This document shows, in pieces, positions 24,132 through 34,950 of a stretch of DNA of 64,000 nt; within the stretch, counting starts at the first letter, position 1, and each line of letters opens with the position of its first letter. Under the pieces are notes generated by a model. That model saw only the letters and a list, made by a program, of their open reading frames with translations, ran no database searches and had not been told where the DNA came from. The translations under genes and the position numbers were made by a program. This DNA is from Pontederia crassipes (taxonomy: Eukaryota > Streptophyta > Magnoliopsida > Commelinales > Pontederiaceae): positions 24,254,501-24,318,500 of the forward strand of contig CM060197.1 of the NCBI GenBank assembly GCA_030549335.1. Direction: 5' to 3'.

Positions 24132-24791
24132 ATGGAAATGGATCACAAAGTGCACAAAAATATCATGCCAACTAGAAAAAATATGAGTACACAAGCAAGT
24201 GCAGCCAGAAGAACATATTCAGAAAATCAAAGTAGAGTTGGACCAAGACAAGAACAATATCACACAAATGCATATTGCACAACTTGTGGAAGATATCATT
24301 TTGAAAAATGCTCGATATTCATAGGAACTTGCTTTAAATGTGGTCAAAGGGGACACAAGATATAAGATTGTTGATTCATGGAAAAGGGTAAAAGTATTTC
24401 TGAAATAGTAGCTTATCCTCTTGTGAAGTCTCAAATCAAAGCTACTCCTGGTGCAAGCATGAAAGCTAGTAATCAAAATGTCCCAAGTACATCGAAACCG
24501 ACGAATCCACCAGGGAGACCACAAACTCAAGCACGTGTTTTTGCAATGACTGAACCTGATGCTTTGGCTACTCCTGACGTAGTGATGGGTACGTTGACTA
24601 TCTTTGATAAAAGTGCACATGTTCTTATTGATCCTGGATCTACTCATTCATTCATATCAAAAGACTTTTTCATGCATGTCGATAGAAAACTTAGTCATTT
24701 AGAATGTTCCATGTTAGTACATACACCCGTGGGAGATTCTATTATTGTCGCACAATCATATAAGGATTGTAGAGTTAAAGTTGTTGAGTAA
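24132..24791 (+). pseudogene. Ty3/gypsy gag end and aspartic protease, broken
   Basis: The reading runs from the second zinc knuckle (CFKCGQRGHKI, interrupted by TAA at 24363) into a linker rich in Pro and Ser. It then reaches a retroviral-type protease with 'DPGSTHSFIS', 'VHTPVGDSI' and, after another stop at 24789, '[13 protein letters not shown]'. In active enzymes the catalytic triad is D-S/T-G; here it is D-P-G. Gag packages element RNA and the protease matures Gag-Pol. This is the 5' part of the single polyprotein frame that continues into reverse transcriptase. No 5' LTR or primer-binding site is attached upstream. Confidence 0.85.
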
Positions 24792-24794
24792 GAC

Positions 24795-26302
24795 ATGATA
24801 GCAGATCTCATTCCTCTAAATATTCAAAACTTTGATGTCATACTAGGAATGGATTGGTTAGCTCATTATCATGCTACTATAAATTGTTTTAAGAAAGAAG
24901 TTTACTTTGAGACACCAGAAAAAGAAAGAGTTATTTTCTGTGGTAAACATCAAATTCTTCCCTCTTGTATTATTTCTGCAATGGTGGCACAGAAATTAAT
25001 CAAGAAGGGATGTGAAGCTTACCTTGCTTCTGTGATTGACATTAAGGTAGAAGGACTACGGTTGGAAGATATTCCAATCGTATCTGAATTTGTAGATGTT
25101 TTCCCAGAGGATCTTTCTGGATTACCACCGCAAAGAGAGATTGAGTTCAGTATTGACTTTATTCCAGGAACAACACCCATATCTATTGCTCCTTATCGAA
25201 TGGCAACAGCAGAACTGAAAGACTTAAAGTTACAATTACAAGAATTATTAGACAAGAGTTTCATCCGACCAAGTGTTTCTCCTTGGGGTGCACCAGTATT
25301 ATTCGTGAAAAAGAAAGATGGAACATTACGGTTGTGCATCGATTATAGATAATTAAATAGAGTTACTACAAAGAATAAATATCCTTTGCCGCGGATCGAT
25401 GATCTTTTTTATCAACTACAAGGAGCAAAGGTATTTTCAAAAATAGACTTGAGATCAAAATATCATCAGTTAAGAATTAAAGATGCTGATATTGTCAAAA
25501 CTACCTTCAGAACTCTGTATGGACACTATGAATTTCTGGTGATGGCATTTGGTTTAACAAATGCGCCCGCAGCTTTTATGGATCTCATGAACCGTGTTTT
25601 CAAACCTTATTTGGATAAGTTTGTGATTATTTTCATCGATGATATACTAGTCTATTCTTGAAGCGAAGAAGAGCATGAAGAACATTTAAGAATTATTTTG
25701 CAAATACTCTGAGAGAAATAATTGTTTGCAAAGTTTAGCAAATGTGAATTTTGGCTCAACTTAGTAGTATTTCTAGGACATGTAATCTCAGCAAAGGGCA
25801 TTTGTGTAGACCCAGCAAAGGTTAATGCAATATTGAAGTGGGAGCCTCCAAAAAGTGTAACAGAAGTGAGAAGTTTTCTTAGTCTAGCAGGTTATTATCG
25901 ACGTTTTATTGAAGGTTTCTCTATGATTACAGTTCCATTAACTAGACTTCTTCGAAAAAATATAAAATTCAAATGGACAGAGCAATATCAAGATAGTTTT
26001 GAAAAGTTAAAGAGATGTTTAACATCTTCTCCAGTGTTGACACTCCCAACAAATAATGAAGGCTATGTGGTGTATAATGATGCTTCTAGAGAAGGGTTAG
26101 GTGTGTTCTAATGCAACATGGAAAAGTTATTGCATACGCTTCTCGACAACTCAAACCACATAAGTTAAACTACCCAACACTTGATTTAGAGTTGACGATA
26201 GTTATTTTTGCTCTTAAGATATGGAGGCATTATCTTTATGGAGAGACATGTCACATTTTTACGGATCACAAGAGTTTGAAATATCTCCTTACACAAAAAT
26301 AA
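24795..26302 (+). pseudogene. Ty3/gypsy reverse transcriptase and RNase H, broken
   Basis: The blocks are in order: '[17 protein letters not shown]' and '[20 protein letters not shown]' (25110-25310), 'LRLCIDYR' (25335-25352), '[13 protein letters not shown]'-type block near 25450, '[12 protein letters not shown]' (catalytic pair, to 25661), '[15 protein letters not shown]' (25770), '[13 protein letters not shown]', and RNase H '[14 protein letters not shown]' (26255-26302). Stops fall at 25350, 25660, 25713, 26109 (with a frame change) and 26300. Those at 25350 and 25713 replace Gln (CAA to TAA) and that at 25660 probably Arg (CGA to TGA). The sequence style ([25 protein letters not shown]) is that of the Tekay/Del chromovirus group. 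It cannot make a full enzyme. Confidence 0.92.
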
Positions 26303-26326
26303 TTAAATTTATGTCAAAGAAGGTGG

Positions 26327-28003
26327 ATGGAGTTACTAAAGGATTATGATTGCATAATTGATTATCATCCGGGTAAAGCTAATGTGGTTGCAGATGCACT
26401 TAGCCGAAAATCATCAAGTCTTCTAGCCCATATAAAAGTTTATCAGTTACTATTGCTACTTGAACTGAAATCCTTAGGAGTTGAGCTGAAGACAAGTGAG
26501 AAAGGAGCACTCTTGGCACACTTTAGAATTAGACCCATTCTAGCCGAGAGGATACGCGAAGTACAATATCAAGATAAAGAGTTAGTGAAAATCATCAATC
26601 AAGTAAAGAACGGAGAGCAAACACAATTCTCATTAAAGGATGATGGGACTTTAATGTTTGGCAGCAGGTTATGCGTTCCCAATGTTGGAAATCTTAGGCA
26701 AGAAATAATGGAGGAAATTCATTGTTCGCCTTACACTATACATCCAGGAAGTACTAAGATATATAGAGATTTGAGGAGAAGCTTTTGGCGGCACGGTATG
26801 AAGAAAGACATAACAGAATATATCTCTCGATGTTTAATATGTCAACAGGTAAAAGCAGAACACAAAGATCCAGCTGGAACTCTTCAATCAATTCCGATAC
26901 CAGAATACAAGTGGGATGAAATCACTATGGATTTTGTAACGGATTTGCCAAGAACGAAACAAAATCATGATATTCTTTGGGTAATAGTTGATCGTCTTAC
27001 GAAGTCAGCACATTTTATACCAGTTCGAAAGGATGATTCTCTTAATACATTAGCCAAGCCATACATTGATGAAATTGTGAGACTACATGGTATTCCAACA
27101 TCTATCATTTCGGATAGAGATCCTCGGTTTACCTCACGATTCTGGCATAGTTTACAAAATGCCTTAGGCACCAAACTAAAGTTTAGTACTTCATTTCATC
27201 CTCAAACAGATGGTCAATCAGAGAGAACAATTCAAACACTTGAAGAAATGCTCAGAGCTTGTATTCTAAAATTTAAGGCATCTTGGAATGAACACTTGCC
27301 ATTAGCAGAGTTTGCCTATAATAATAGCTTTCATTCAAGTATCGAGATGGTTCCTTTTGAAGCATTATACAGTAGAAAATGTAGGACACCGATATGTTGG
27401 GATGAAGAAGGTGCAAGAGTCCTTTTGGGACCACAAAAAGTACAAGAGACTGTCGACAACCTAAAAATCATCAAACAAAAATTAAAGGCAACACAAGATC
27501 GACAAAAGAGTTATGCAAATCAACATCGTCGAGAAATGGAGTATGATGTGGGCAGTAAGGTCTTCTTAAAAGTTTCACCTTAGAAAGGTGTTATACGATT
27601 TGGAAAGAAAGGAAAGTTAAGTCCGAGATATGTAGGATTGTATGAAATTTTAGAGCGTATTGGACCAGTTGCATATAGGTTAGCTCTACCACCAGAGTTA
27701 TCACATATTCATGATGTCTTTCATGTCTCTATGCTTCGACGATATCGATCAGATCCTTCACATGTATTGGAGCCCCAATCTATTCAAGTACGAGAGGATT
27801 TGTCATATGAAGAGAATCCAGTGCAAATTATCGGAAGAAAGGAAAAAGAACTACGAAATCGAAAGATTCCATTAGTTTTGATGATTTGGAGAGACCATTC
27901 AAGAGAAGAGGCAACTTGGGAGCGAGAGGATCAAATAAGAGAAAAGTATCCATTCTTATTCCCTAAAACAGGTAACCAAATTTCAGGGACGAAATTTTTT
28001 TAA
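26327..28003 (+). pseudogene. Ty3/gypsy RNase H end, integrase and chromodomain, broken
   Basis: The 418-codon frame 26327-27583 carries the RNase H tail 'DYHPGKANVVADALSR' and the integrase zinc-binding region ending 'CLICQQVKAEH'. It then has the DDE core: 'WDEITMDFVTDLP', 'IISDRDPRFTSRFW' and 'HPQTDGQSERTIQTLEEMLR' with the Glu. A stop at 27583 (TAG where Trp is usual) separates '[20 protein letters not shown]' and '[18 protein letters not shown]'. The end, '[20 protein letters not shown]' (27905-27960), is a chromodomain of the plant chromovirus type, thought to direct insertion to heterochromatin. The last codons lead directly into the polypurine tract. Confidence 0.93.
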
Positions 28004-28014
28004 GGAGGAGAGAA
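28002..28014 (+). other. Polypurine tract of the gypsy element
   Basis: AAGGAGGAGAGAA sits immediately before the TGTCACGG start of the LTR; it is the usual primer for plus-strand synthesis. Confidence 0.85.
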
Positions 28015-28015
28015 T

Positions 28016-30824
28016 TGTCACGGACGTGCCCTAGAAATATCATTTGTGCATAATCATGCATTTAAGTAACATACTAAGTTAGTTTGGATGTCCATTTAGT
28101 GATATTTGTATATAATAATTAATATTTTGATTAGTGCATAATGATTACTTAATTATCGATAAACTTTACAAAGTAATTATATAGGGTTATTAGGAATAAA
28201 TCATAAAATTTCTAAATAATATGATATATATGTTTAAATAGGATTAAGTAAGCTTAATTAGGGTTAAAACACTTAGTTATGACAAAAAAATGTGATTGGT
28301 CATCACTTAAGTTCCAAGTAGGTGAAGAAGACAGATGAGAGCTGCTCAAATACATATTTTTCCAATCTGCCATAAGACCTCAGAAAATTATGAAAAAACT
28401 ATATAAGCCACTTAACATTATATTTTATGGTAGAAAAATTACCAGAGCAAGAACTCGAGTGAACCGACCTGGGGGAAATCGGGAACGTCGGCTGTTCCAG
28501 GTGAGTTTTGATCCGAAAAGTTTTCTTCTGATTGAGAGAATCATTACTTGGTGAGAAACATTATGCAATTTTGTATGTTCATCCATTGGACGTTAGCTTT
28601 CCATGGCCTCTGGAATCACCTAAAAAGGAGTTTTATAGAGGAAGTTATGAACTTACCTTCGCAAGTCACTCATCCTGTCCCGAGTCTGATATAAGTTCCA
28701 TTTTAAATTAGGGCACGGTTAGAATAGACTGAATTAGGGTTTGAAATTTGGATATGCTTAAATAGACATTCCAAGGTTCAGTGAGAGGTAGAATCATACT
28801 ATTTGAACTTGTATTTTGGGAGAAATAAATTTTTTATTTCATAGTAATGCTTCTGTCAGATTCCAGGACATTGACACATTGCGACCCAAATTAACTATTT
28901 TTGTTATGTGTATATAGTGAGTTAAATTCTCTAATTTTTATGAAAAACTACTAATGAAGTTTAGTTTTCAGGAAAATTATGCCATAGTTAAATGGACAAG
29001 TATGAAGAAACATATAAATCAATATTTCAGTGACACACAGTCTGCCAGGGCACAAACCCTAGGTCAGATTGCTTAGGATGTCCTGACTTACTCACTTGGT
29101 ATTTGATAATGATACTTGAGGGTTGAAAACCTTAGTATGTCTAGTTTCTAATTAATCTAGAATCATAAGATTTGCCCATGTGGTTAATAAGTTATGAATT
29201 ATTGATTGATAGACACTCAATCTGAAATTCTGAAATAGCACCTAGTTAAGCTTTGGGGAATTGAAAAGTTCCAAGTGTGAAATAGCTTATGGATATAAAT
29301 GTCTAAAGTTAGAAATTGGTATTAGAGGAGGTTATATGCATTTTAGGGTGCATAATTATTCATAAATCATGAGCATGCATTGCATACTACTTTACTAGTG
29401 ATTGGAAAGTAAAAAGACATTATTGTTTGTAGGAAAACCTCATGTTGCAAGTAAAAGGAAGAAAATCTAATAAACCTGCTTGAAGTGATAAAGTACAAAG
29501 TGAGTGGACAAATTTAAAACATAGCAAAATATTATATGTTAATTCTTTTATTTATGGTATTACCTCAAGCAAAGATTACTATTGTTATTATTGAAATATA
29601 TCTTGAGCTATGAAAAATATTTATGATATGTTTCAAGATTTCATATGAAATGGAGTATTATCTTACATCAAAATATATTCAGGGAACAATGATTGTGAAG
29701 TCAAAATAAGTTTTATTTGATAATGATATGAGATTATGACATGTGTATTTTGATATTATTAAACTCCATGTGTTCATTAGCCATGCTGTTTGAAAAGGGT
29801 CTTTGGGATCGCATTCGATATACATGAAGCCTTTGGGGCATATATCGGGTGTCTTTGCCCTTTGGGGGCTGCTCAACGTAAACGTATTGACACATGATCG
29901 CTCTGCGTATATGAGAATCATGATTAGGTAGCACACAATCATGATTAGGATACGTATTGACCCATGATTTGCTCTACGTATCTGAAACTCTTGATTGTGA
30001 ATCTTTGCTTAGCTGTATGACACACAATCATAGAGGAATACGTATTGACCCATGATTTGCTCTGCGTATCCGTGACTCTTGATTATGAAGCTCTGCTTAC
30101 TGTATGACACATGATCATAGAGTGATACGTATTGACCCATGATGAGTATGTGCAATGACACATGTGTGGAGTTTAATTATGAAAATGATGATATTTTGAG
30201 TTACTTTTACTTAAATGAGATTTCATATGATTTGACAAGTTATGTTATATGTGCTATGCTTTAAATGTTTTATCATATGAAAAATGTGGTTATTTAATGT
30301 TATATACACTCGTATTGTTCCCCTATGTTGTACTTTTATTTCACTCACTGAGCAAATGATTGTTACTCATAATATCCATTTTAAATTTTTCAGATACTCG
30401 TAAGTTCTTGAGTTAAGTCGACTCGGAGCTTGTTTTGTTGCACATAGAAGAGGTCGAGCCGCTGGAGCACTTGAATTCCCCTTCGCTTTTGTTTTTTTGA
30501 AGCATGCATATGTAATAGATAGTCTTAGATATTGTAATTAAGTTTGTGAGAAACTTTTTTGTAAGATTGTATAAGACTTGATCCTATGGGATTATATGTG
30601 AGATGGTTTGTGAAAAAAAATTATAATGACAATATGCGAATGTCCTATCTTATTGTTTTTTTATTAAACTTTGATGATTATATATGTGTCTTTTGTATGT
30701 ATTGACAAATAACATAAGATAAGTAAGGGAGGAGGTTTTGCCGATTTTATTTTTTTGAATTGCTAAACATAGCTAGGAGTATGATAATTGGGATTAGAAC
30801 TTAGTCACGGAATTGGGTGTGACA
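28016..30824 (+). mobile_element. Ty3/gypsy 3' LTR (2.8 kb)
   Basis: It starts TGTCACGGACGTGCCC after the polypurine tract and ends GGGTGTGACA. It is followed by a sequence matching 10 of 12 bases of the initiator-tRNA-Met primer-binding site (30830-30841, TGGTATCAAACC). A PBS after an LTR that is itself downstream of pol is unexpected. It means that this LTR is also the 5' LTR of another, mostly deleted unit, or arose by LTR-LTR recombination of tandem elements. A second full copy is at 34951-37695 and an inverted partial copy at 30844-31527. Confidence 0.9.
29883..30140 (+). repeat. ~88-bp tandem repeats inside the gypsy LTR
   Basis: Units begin CGTATTGAC(C/A)CATGAT at 29883, 29953, 30041 and 30128, giving spacings of 70, 88 and 87. 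Each contains 'CTCTGCGTAT', 'CTTGATTGTGAA' and 'ACACAATCAT' words. The other LTR has the same array at about 36748-37010, and the fragment in gag carries it inverted. Arrays in LTR U3 regions often act as enhancers; that role is inferred. Confidence 0.85.
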
Positions 30825-30829
30825 GATTT

Positions 30830-30841
30830 TGGTATCAAACC
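30830..30841 (+). other. Primer-binding site (tRNA-Met type)
   Basis: TGGTATCAAACC lies five bases after the LTR end. It is a 10/12 match to the usual TGGTATCAGAGC. The sequence after it is not gag but an inverted LTR interior, starting at a shared TATCA. Confidence 0.75.
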
Positions 30842-30843
30842 TG

Positions 30844-31527
30844 TATCAGACTCGGGATAGGATGAGTGACCAGCGAAGTTAACTACATAACTTTCTCTAT
30901 AAAACTCATTTTTAGATGATTCTAGAGGCCATAGAAAGCTAACTTCGAATACATTAACCATAAAATTTCATAATTTATGGCACGATAATCATGAAGGAAA
31001 GATCCTCTCAATCAGAAGAACAATTTTCGAATCGAAACCTCACCTTGAATAGCCTATCTTGTCGATTTTCCCTAGGTCGTTTCGCTCGAGTTCTTCCTTT
31101 GGAAATTTTTGGTCCAAAGGATAGAGTTAAGCGGTTTATATATTTTTTTCAGAATTTTCGAACGTCATATGGCGGTTTGGAAAAATATTCTCTAAGCAGC
31201 TGTTCACCTGTCTGGTTCAGCTGCTTAGAACTTAAGTGATGGCCAATAAAAATTTTTTGGCATAACTAAGTATTTTAACCCTAATTAAGCTAACTTAATC
31301 CTATTTAAACATATATATTATAATATTTAGAAATTTTACAACTTATTTTTAATAAACTTATGTAATTACTTTTGTAAAATTTATCAACAGTTAAGTAGTC
31401 ATTATGCTCTAATCGAAATATTAATTACTATATACAAATATCACTAAATAAACATCCAAACTAACTTAATATGTTAATTAAATGCATAATTATGTAGAAA
31501 TGACGTTTGTAGAGCACATTCGTGATA
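30844..31527 (-). mobile_element. Inverted 5' part of the gypsy LTR
   Basis: Reverse complement of the first ~680 bp of the LTR. It begins at the TATCAGACTCGGGA point and runs back to CGTGATA (the LTR start) at 31521-31527. It is closest in detail to the LTR at 34951, with which it forms the outer part of a large inverted repeat. Confidence 0.88.
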
Positions 31528-32960
31528 ATTCTTCCCTCCTTAAAAAAAATTTCGTCCCCAAAATTTAGATATTGTGAAGGATAAGAATGAATACTTCCTT
31601 CTTATTGGGTCATTCTCACTAATGATTTTTTTTCCGTATCACACTAACTAACACTAAGGAAAATTTTCTTTTCCAAAATTCATTTTCCTTGACCCTTATA
31701 ATTTATACTATATTTTCTTCTCGAGACAAGCATTCTTATACTAGAATAGATTGAGTTTCTCTTTATATGCAGAAGGCTGCTTTGCAATTTATTAATGGTA
31801 TGATATTTAATTATCAATGAACACAAGGTAATTGTATGTGCTTTCTTTGGGTTTTGCTTTAATGCGACTACTAGCACACCTTATCTCAAAAGAGATGAGA
31901 AAAATTGGTTATTGCATCAACTAAGATGAGTTAGAACCCATTGCACGTGGACATAATAATAATGGTTTGATGAGCAATGGAGGATTAGATGGAATAGCAA
32001 GGAAGATATCTATTTCACTTGATGTCGGCATAATGACAAATAGAATATCTTTTTTCCAACAAGTATGTCAAAAAAATCACCAAGAAACTTCTAGACGTTT
32101 GTTTAGGTTGCTTTACAAGATTTGACATTAATCATTTTTATGATTTGCACTTTGATATCTATAGTTGTTGGACTTCTATCTAAAGATAGCCAAAGGGTAC
32201 ATACGATGGTTTAAGAATCTTACTTAGTATATTTCTGATCATCATAGCTACAATGGACAATGACTATAAGTAGTCATTGCAGTTTAGAGACTTATGTAAG
32301 GAAAAGAAAAGGATCTTGATCAAATGACCAGAGATGGACACGGACAAAAAAATTTGTGTTGATGACTTGTTGATTGATGAGCTTGTCTGCAAAGAATTTG
32401 ATCAATATCATCAAAGAAACATTGAAGATATTATGAATACACAATATCTCTAGTGGTAGAATTTAACAAACAAACAATTGACCCAATACATGTTAAAATC
32501 TCATATAGTCCTATGTATCATGGCCATAACTTTCCTTCATTATTTTTCTTTCGTAGGTGATGTTGTCTTTGTGAATTCCATATTTTGATTATTTTTTTTT
32601 TGACATTTCACAATAATCCTGCATTTATTATATTCTTTTGGCTATATCATTTTCCTAATGTGCGGATTTGAAATTCCATTAAAGAATTAATTCTTTCATC
32701 TAATCATGTTACCCATAGTTAATTTTATACAAAGTTCCTATAAAGGTAAGTACCAAGATCATGAGTGAAACACTAATTATATGGAAATCTTCAACTATTT
32801 GACAAGATTTATGCATAACAAGAATTATAGGTAGAATTTCGACAATTATAGAGTCTATCATTACAAGCAAGAGAAGATGACGCATTGGATAAGGGAATGA
32901 CAAAATAACCATCGATTATTATGTACCTATCAGTGATCTTGAAATTACTATGAAATCTTG
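31528..32960 (-). pseudogene. Decayed gypsy pol 3' end, left arm
   Basis: Minus-strand counterpart of 33490-34950. It keeps the run from the decayed chromodomain region to the 'GGGGACGAAATTTT' stretch before the LTR. No open frame of useful length remains. Confidence 0.7.
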
Positions 32961-33489
32961 AATTGCTATATTGATATTAGAATTATTGTCAACTTTCAAC
33001 TCACAGTTATCAAACAACATTCATCGTTATACATTCTGAATCATTGACGATTCTTGATTATTTATTATTTATTATCGATTGCGATTCTTCATATTTGGAA
33101 ATTGATTTTTACTCATAATTATCTACCACATCTCATCTAGGGTGACTGATTAAATCACCATTGTCACTCCTTTATGAGTGATAAACGATTTGTCATTTCG
33201 AACTTTAGTACGTCCATTAATTTTGGAAGTTTAAAGGAGTTGTGAGAAAGCTTCTCGAAAGATTATTGTGATGCATCCTCTGGTCATCTATCGAGAACTT
33301 TAGATGGGTGTTCATCAATCACGAAATGTTGATTGGATGTATAGCGAATGAGCGATTAGAAGGGGACACCTTTCTGATCCTCAATCGCGAACTCGAATTG
33401 ACATTTCACCATTGTAAATCAATTAGAGAGGGAAAGTCTTATTCACAAAACTCATTATTGCTCGCACTCCGATAGTCATTCTTACATGA
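32961..33489. other. Spacer of the inverted repeat
   Basis: AT-rich sequence between the arms, not clearly repeated elsewhere in the window. No gene recognised. Confidence 0.5.
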
Positions 33490-34950
33490 TAGTGATCGTA
33501 TTTGACTTATAGACACGTAATAATCGATGGTTATTTTGTCGTTCCCTTATCCAATGTGTCATCTTCTCTTGCTTGTAATGATAGACTCTATAATTGTTGA
33601 AATTCTACCTATAATCCTTGTTATGCATAAATCTTGTCAAATATTTGAAGATTTCCATATAATTAGTGTTTCACTCATGATCTTGGTACTTACCTTTATG
33701 GGAACTTTGTATAAAATTAACTATGGGTAATATGATTAGATGAAAGAATTAATTCTTTAATGGAAATTTAAATCCGCACATTAGGAAAATGTTATAGCCA
33801 AAAGAATATAATAAATGCAGGATTATTGTGAAATGTCAAGAAAAAAAGTAATCAAAATATGGAATTCACAAAGCCAACGTCACCTATAGAAGAAAAATAA
33901 TGAAGGAAAGTTATGGCCACGATACATAGGACTATATGAGATTTTAACATATATTGGGTCAACTGTTTGTTTGTTAAGTTCTACCACTAGAGATATTGTG
34001 TATTTATGATATCTTCAATATTTCTTCGATGATATTGATCAAATCCTTTGCAGACAAGCTCATCAATCAACAAATCATCAACACAAATTTTTTTGTCCGT
34101 GTCCATCTCTGGTCATTTGGATCAAGATCCTTTTCTTTTCCTTACATAAGTCTCTAAACTGCAATGCATTGATTGTTGTAACTATGATGATTAGAAATAT
34201 ACTAAGTAAGATTCTTCAACCATTGTATGTACCCTTTGGCTATCTTTAGATAGAAGTCCAACAACTATAGATATCAAAGTGCAAATCATAAAAATGATTA
34301 ATGTCAAATCTTGCAAAGCAACCTAAACAAACATCTAGAAGCTTCTTGGTAATTTTTCGACATACTTGTTGAAAAAAATATTCTGCTTGTCATGCTGCTA
34401 ACATCAACTGAAATAGTGATCTTCCTTGATTTTCCATCTAGTCCTCCATTGCTCTTCAAGGCATTGTTATTATGTCCACATACAATGGATGTTAACTCAT
34501 CTAGGTCAATGCAATAATCAATTTTTCTTATCTCTTTTGAGATATGATATTTTTATGTGCTATGCCTTAAAGCAAAAACCAAAGGGAGCAGAACATCAAC
34601 AGAGAACCAAAGAGAGCAGAACATCAACAAAGAATAATACATACAGTTACCCTCTGCTAATATAGAATCAAAGATTGCACCATCAATAAATTGCGAAGCA
34701 ACCTTCTTCATATAAAGAGAAACTCAAACAATTCTAGTATAAGAATGTTTGTCTCGAGAAGAAAATATAGTATAAATTATAAGGGTCAAGGAAAATGAAT
34801 TTTGGAAAAGAAAATTTTCCTTAGTGTTAGTGTGATACGAAAAAAAAAATCATTAGTGAGAATGACCAAATAAGAAGGAAGTATTCATTCTTATCCTTCA
34901 CAACATATATCTAAATTTTAGGGATGAAATGTTTTTAAGGAGGGGAGAAT
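33490..34950 (+). pseudogene. Decayed gypsy pol 3' end, right arm
   Basis: Near 33898-33960 the frame 'KLWPRYIGLYEILTYIGS' matches '[18 protein letters not shown]' of the better preserved copy at 27617. This is followed by a decayed equivalent of the HDVFHVSML block. After this nothing is readable until the purine tract (34936-34949) and LTR. The copy is much older or more mutated than the 24-28 kb one. Confidence 0.75.

Noticed and set aside
29883-30140. Regular repeats that might suggest a CRISPR array
   Set aside because: Plant nuclear DNA; the repeats are whole tandem units without unique spacers of fixed size, and lie in an LTR.
32709-33730. Conserved 67-codon hydrophobic peptide found twice
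   Set aside because: The two frames are the same sequence in the two arms of an inverted repeat, so similarity is not evidence of coding.
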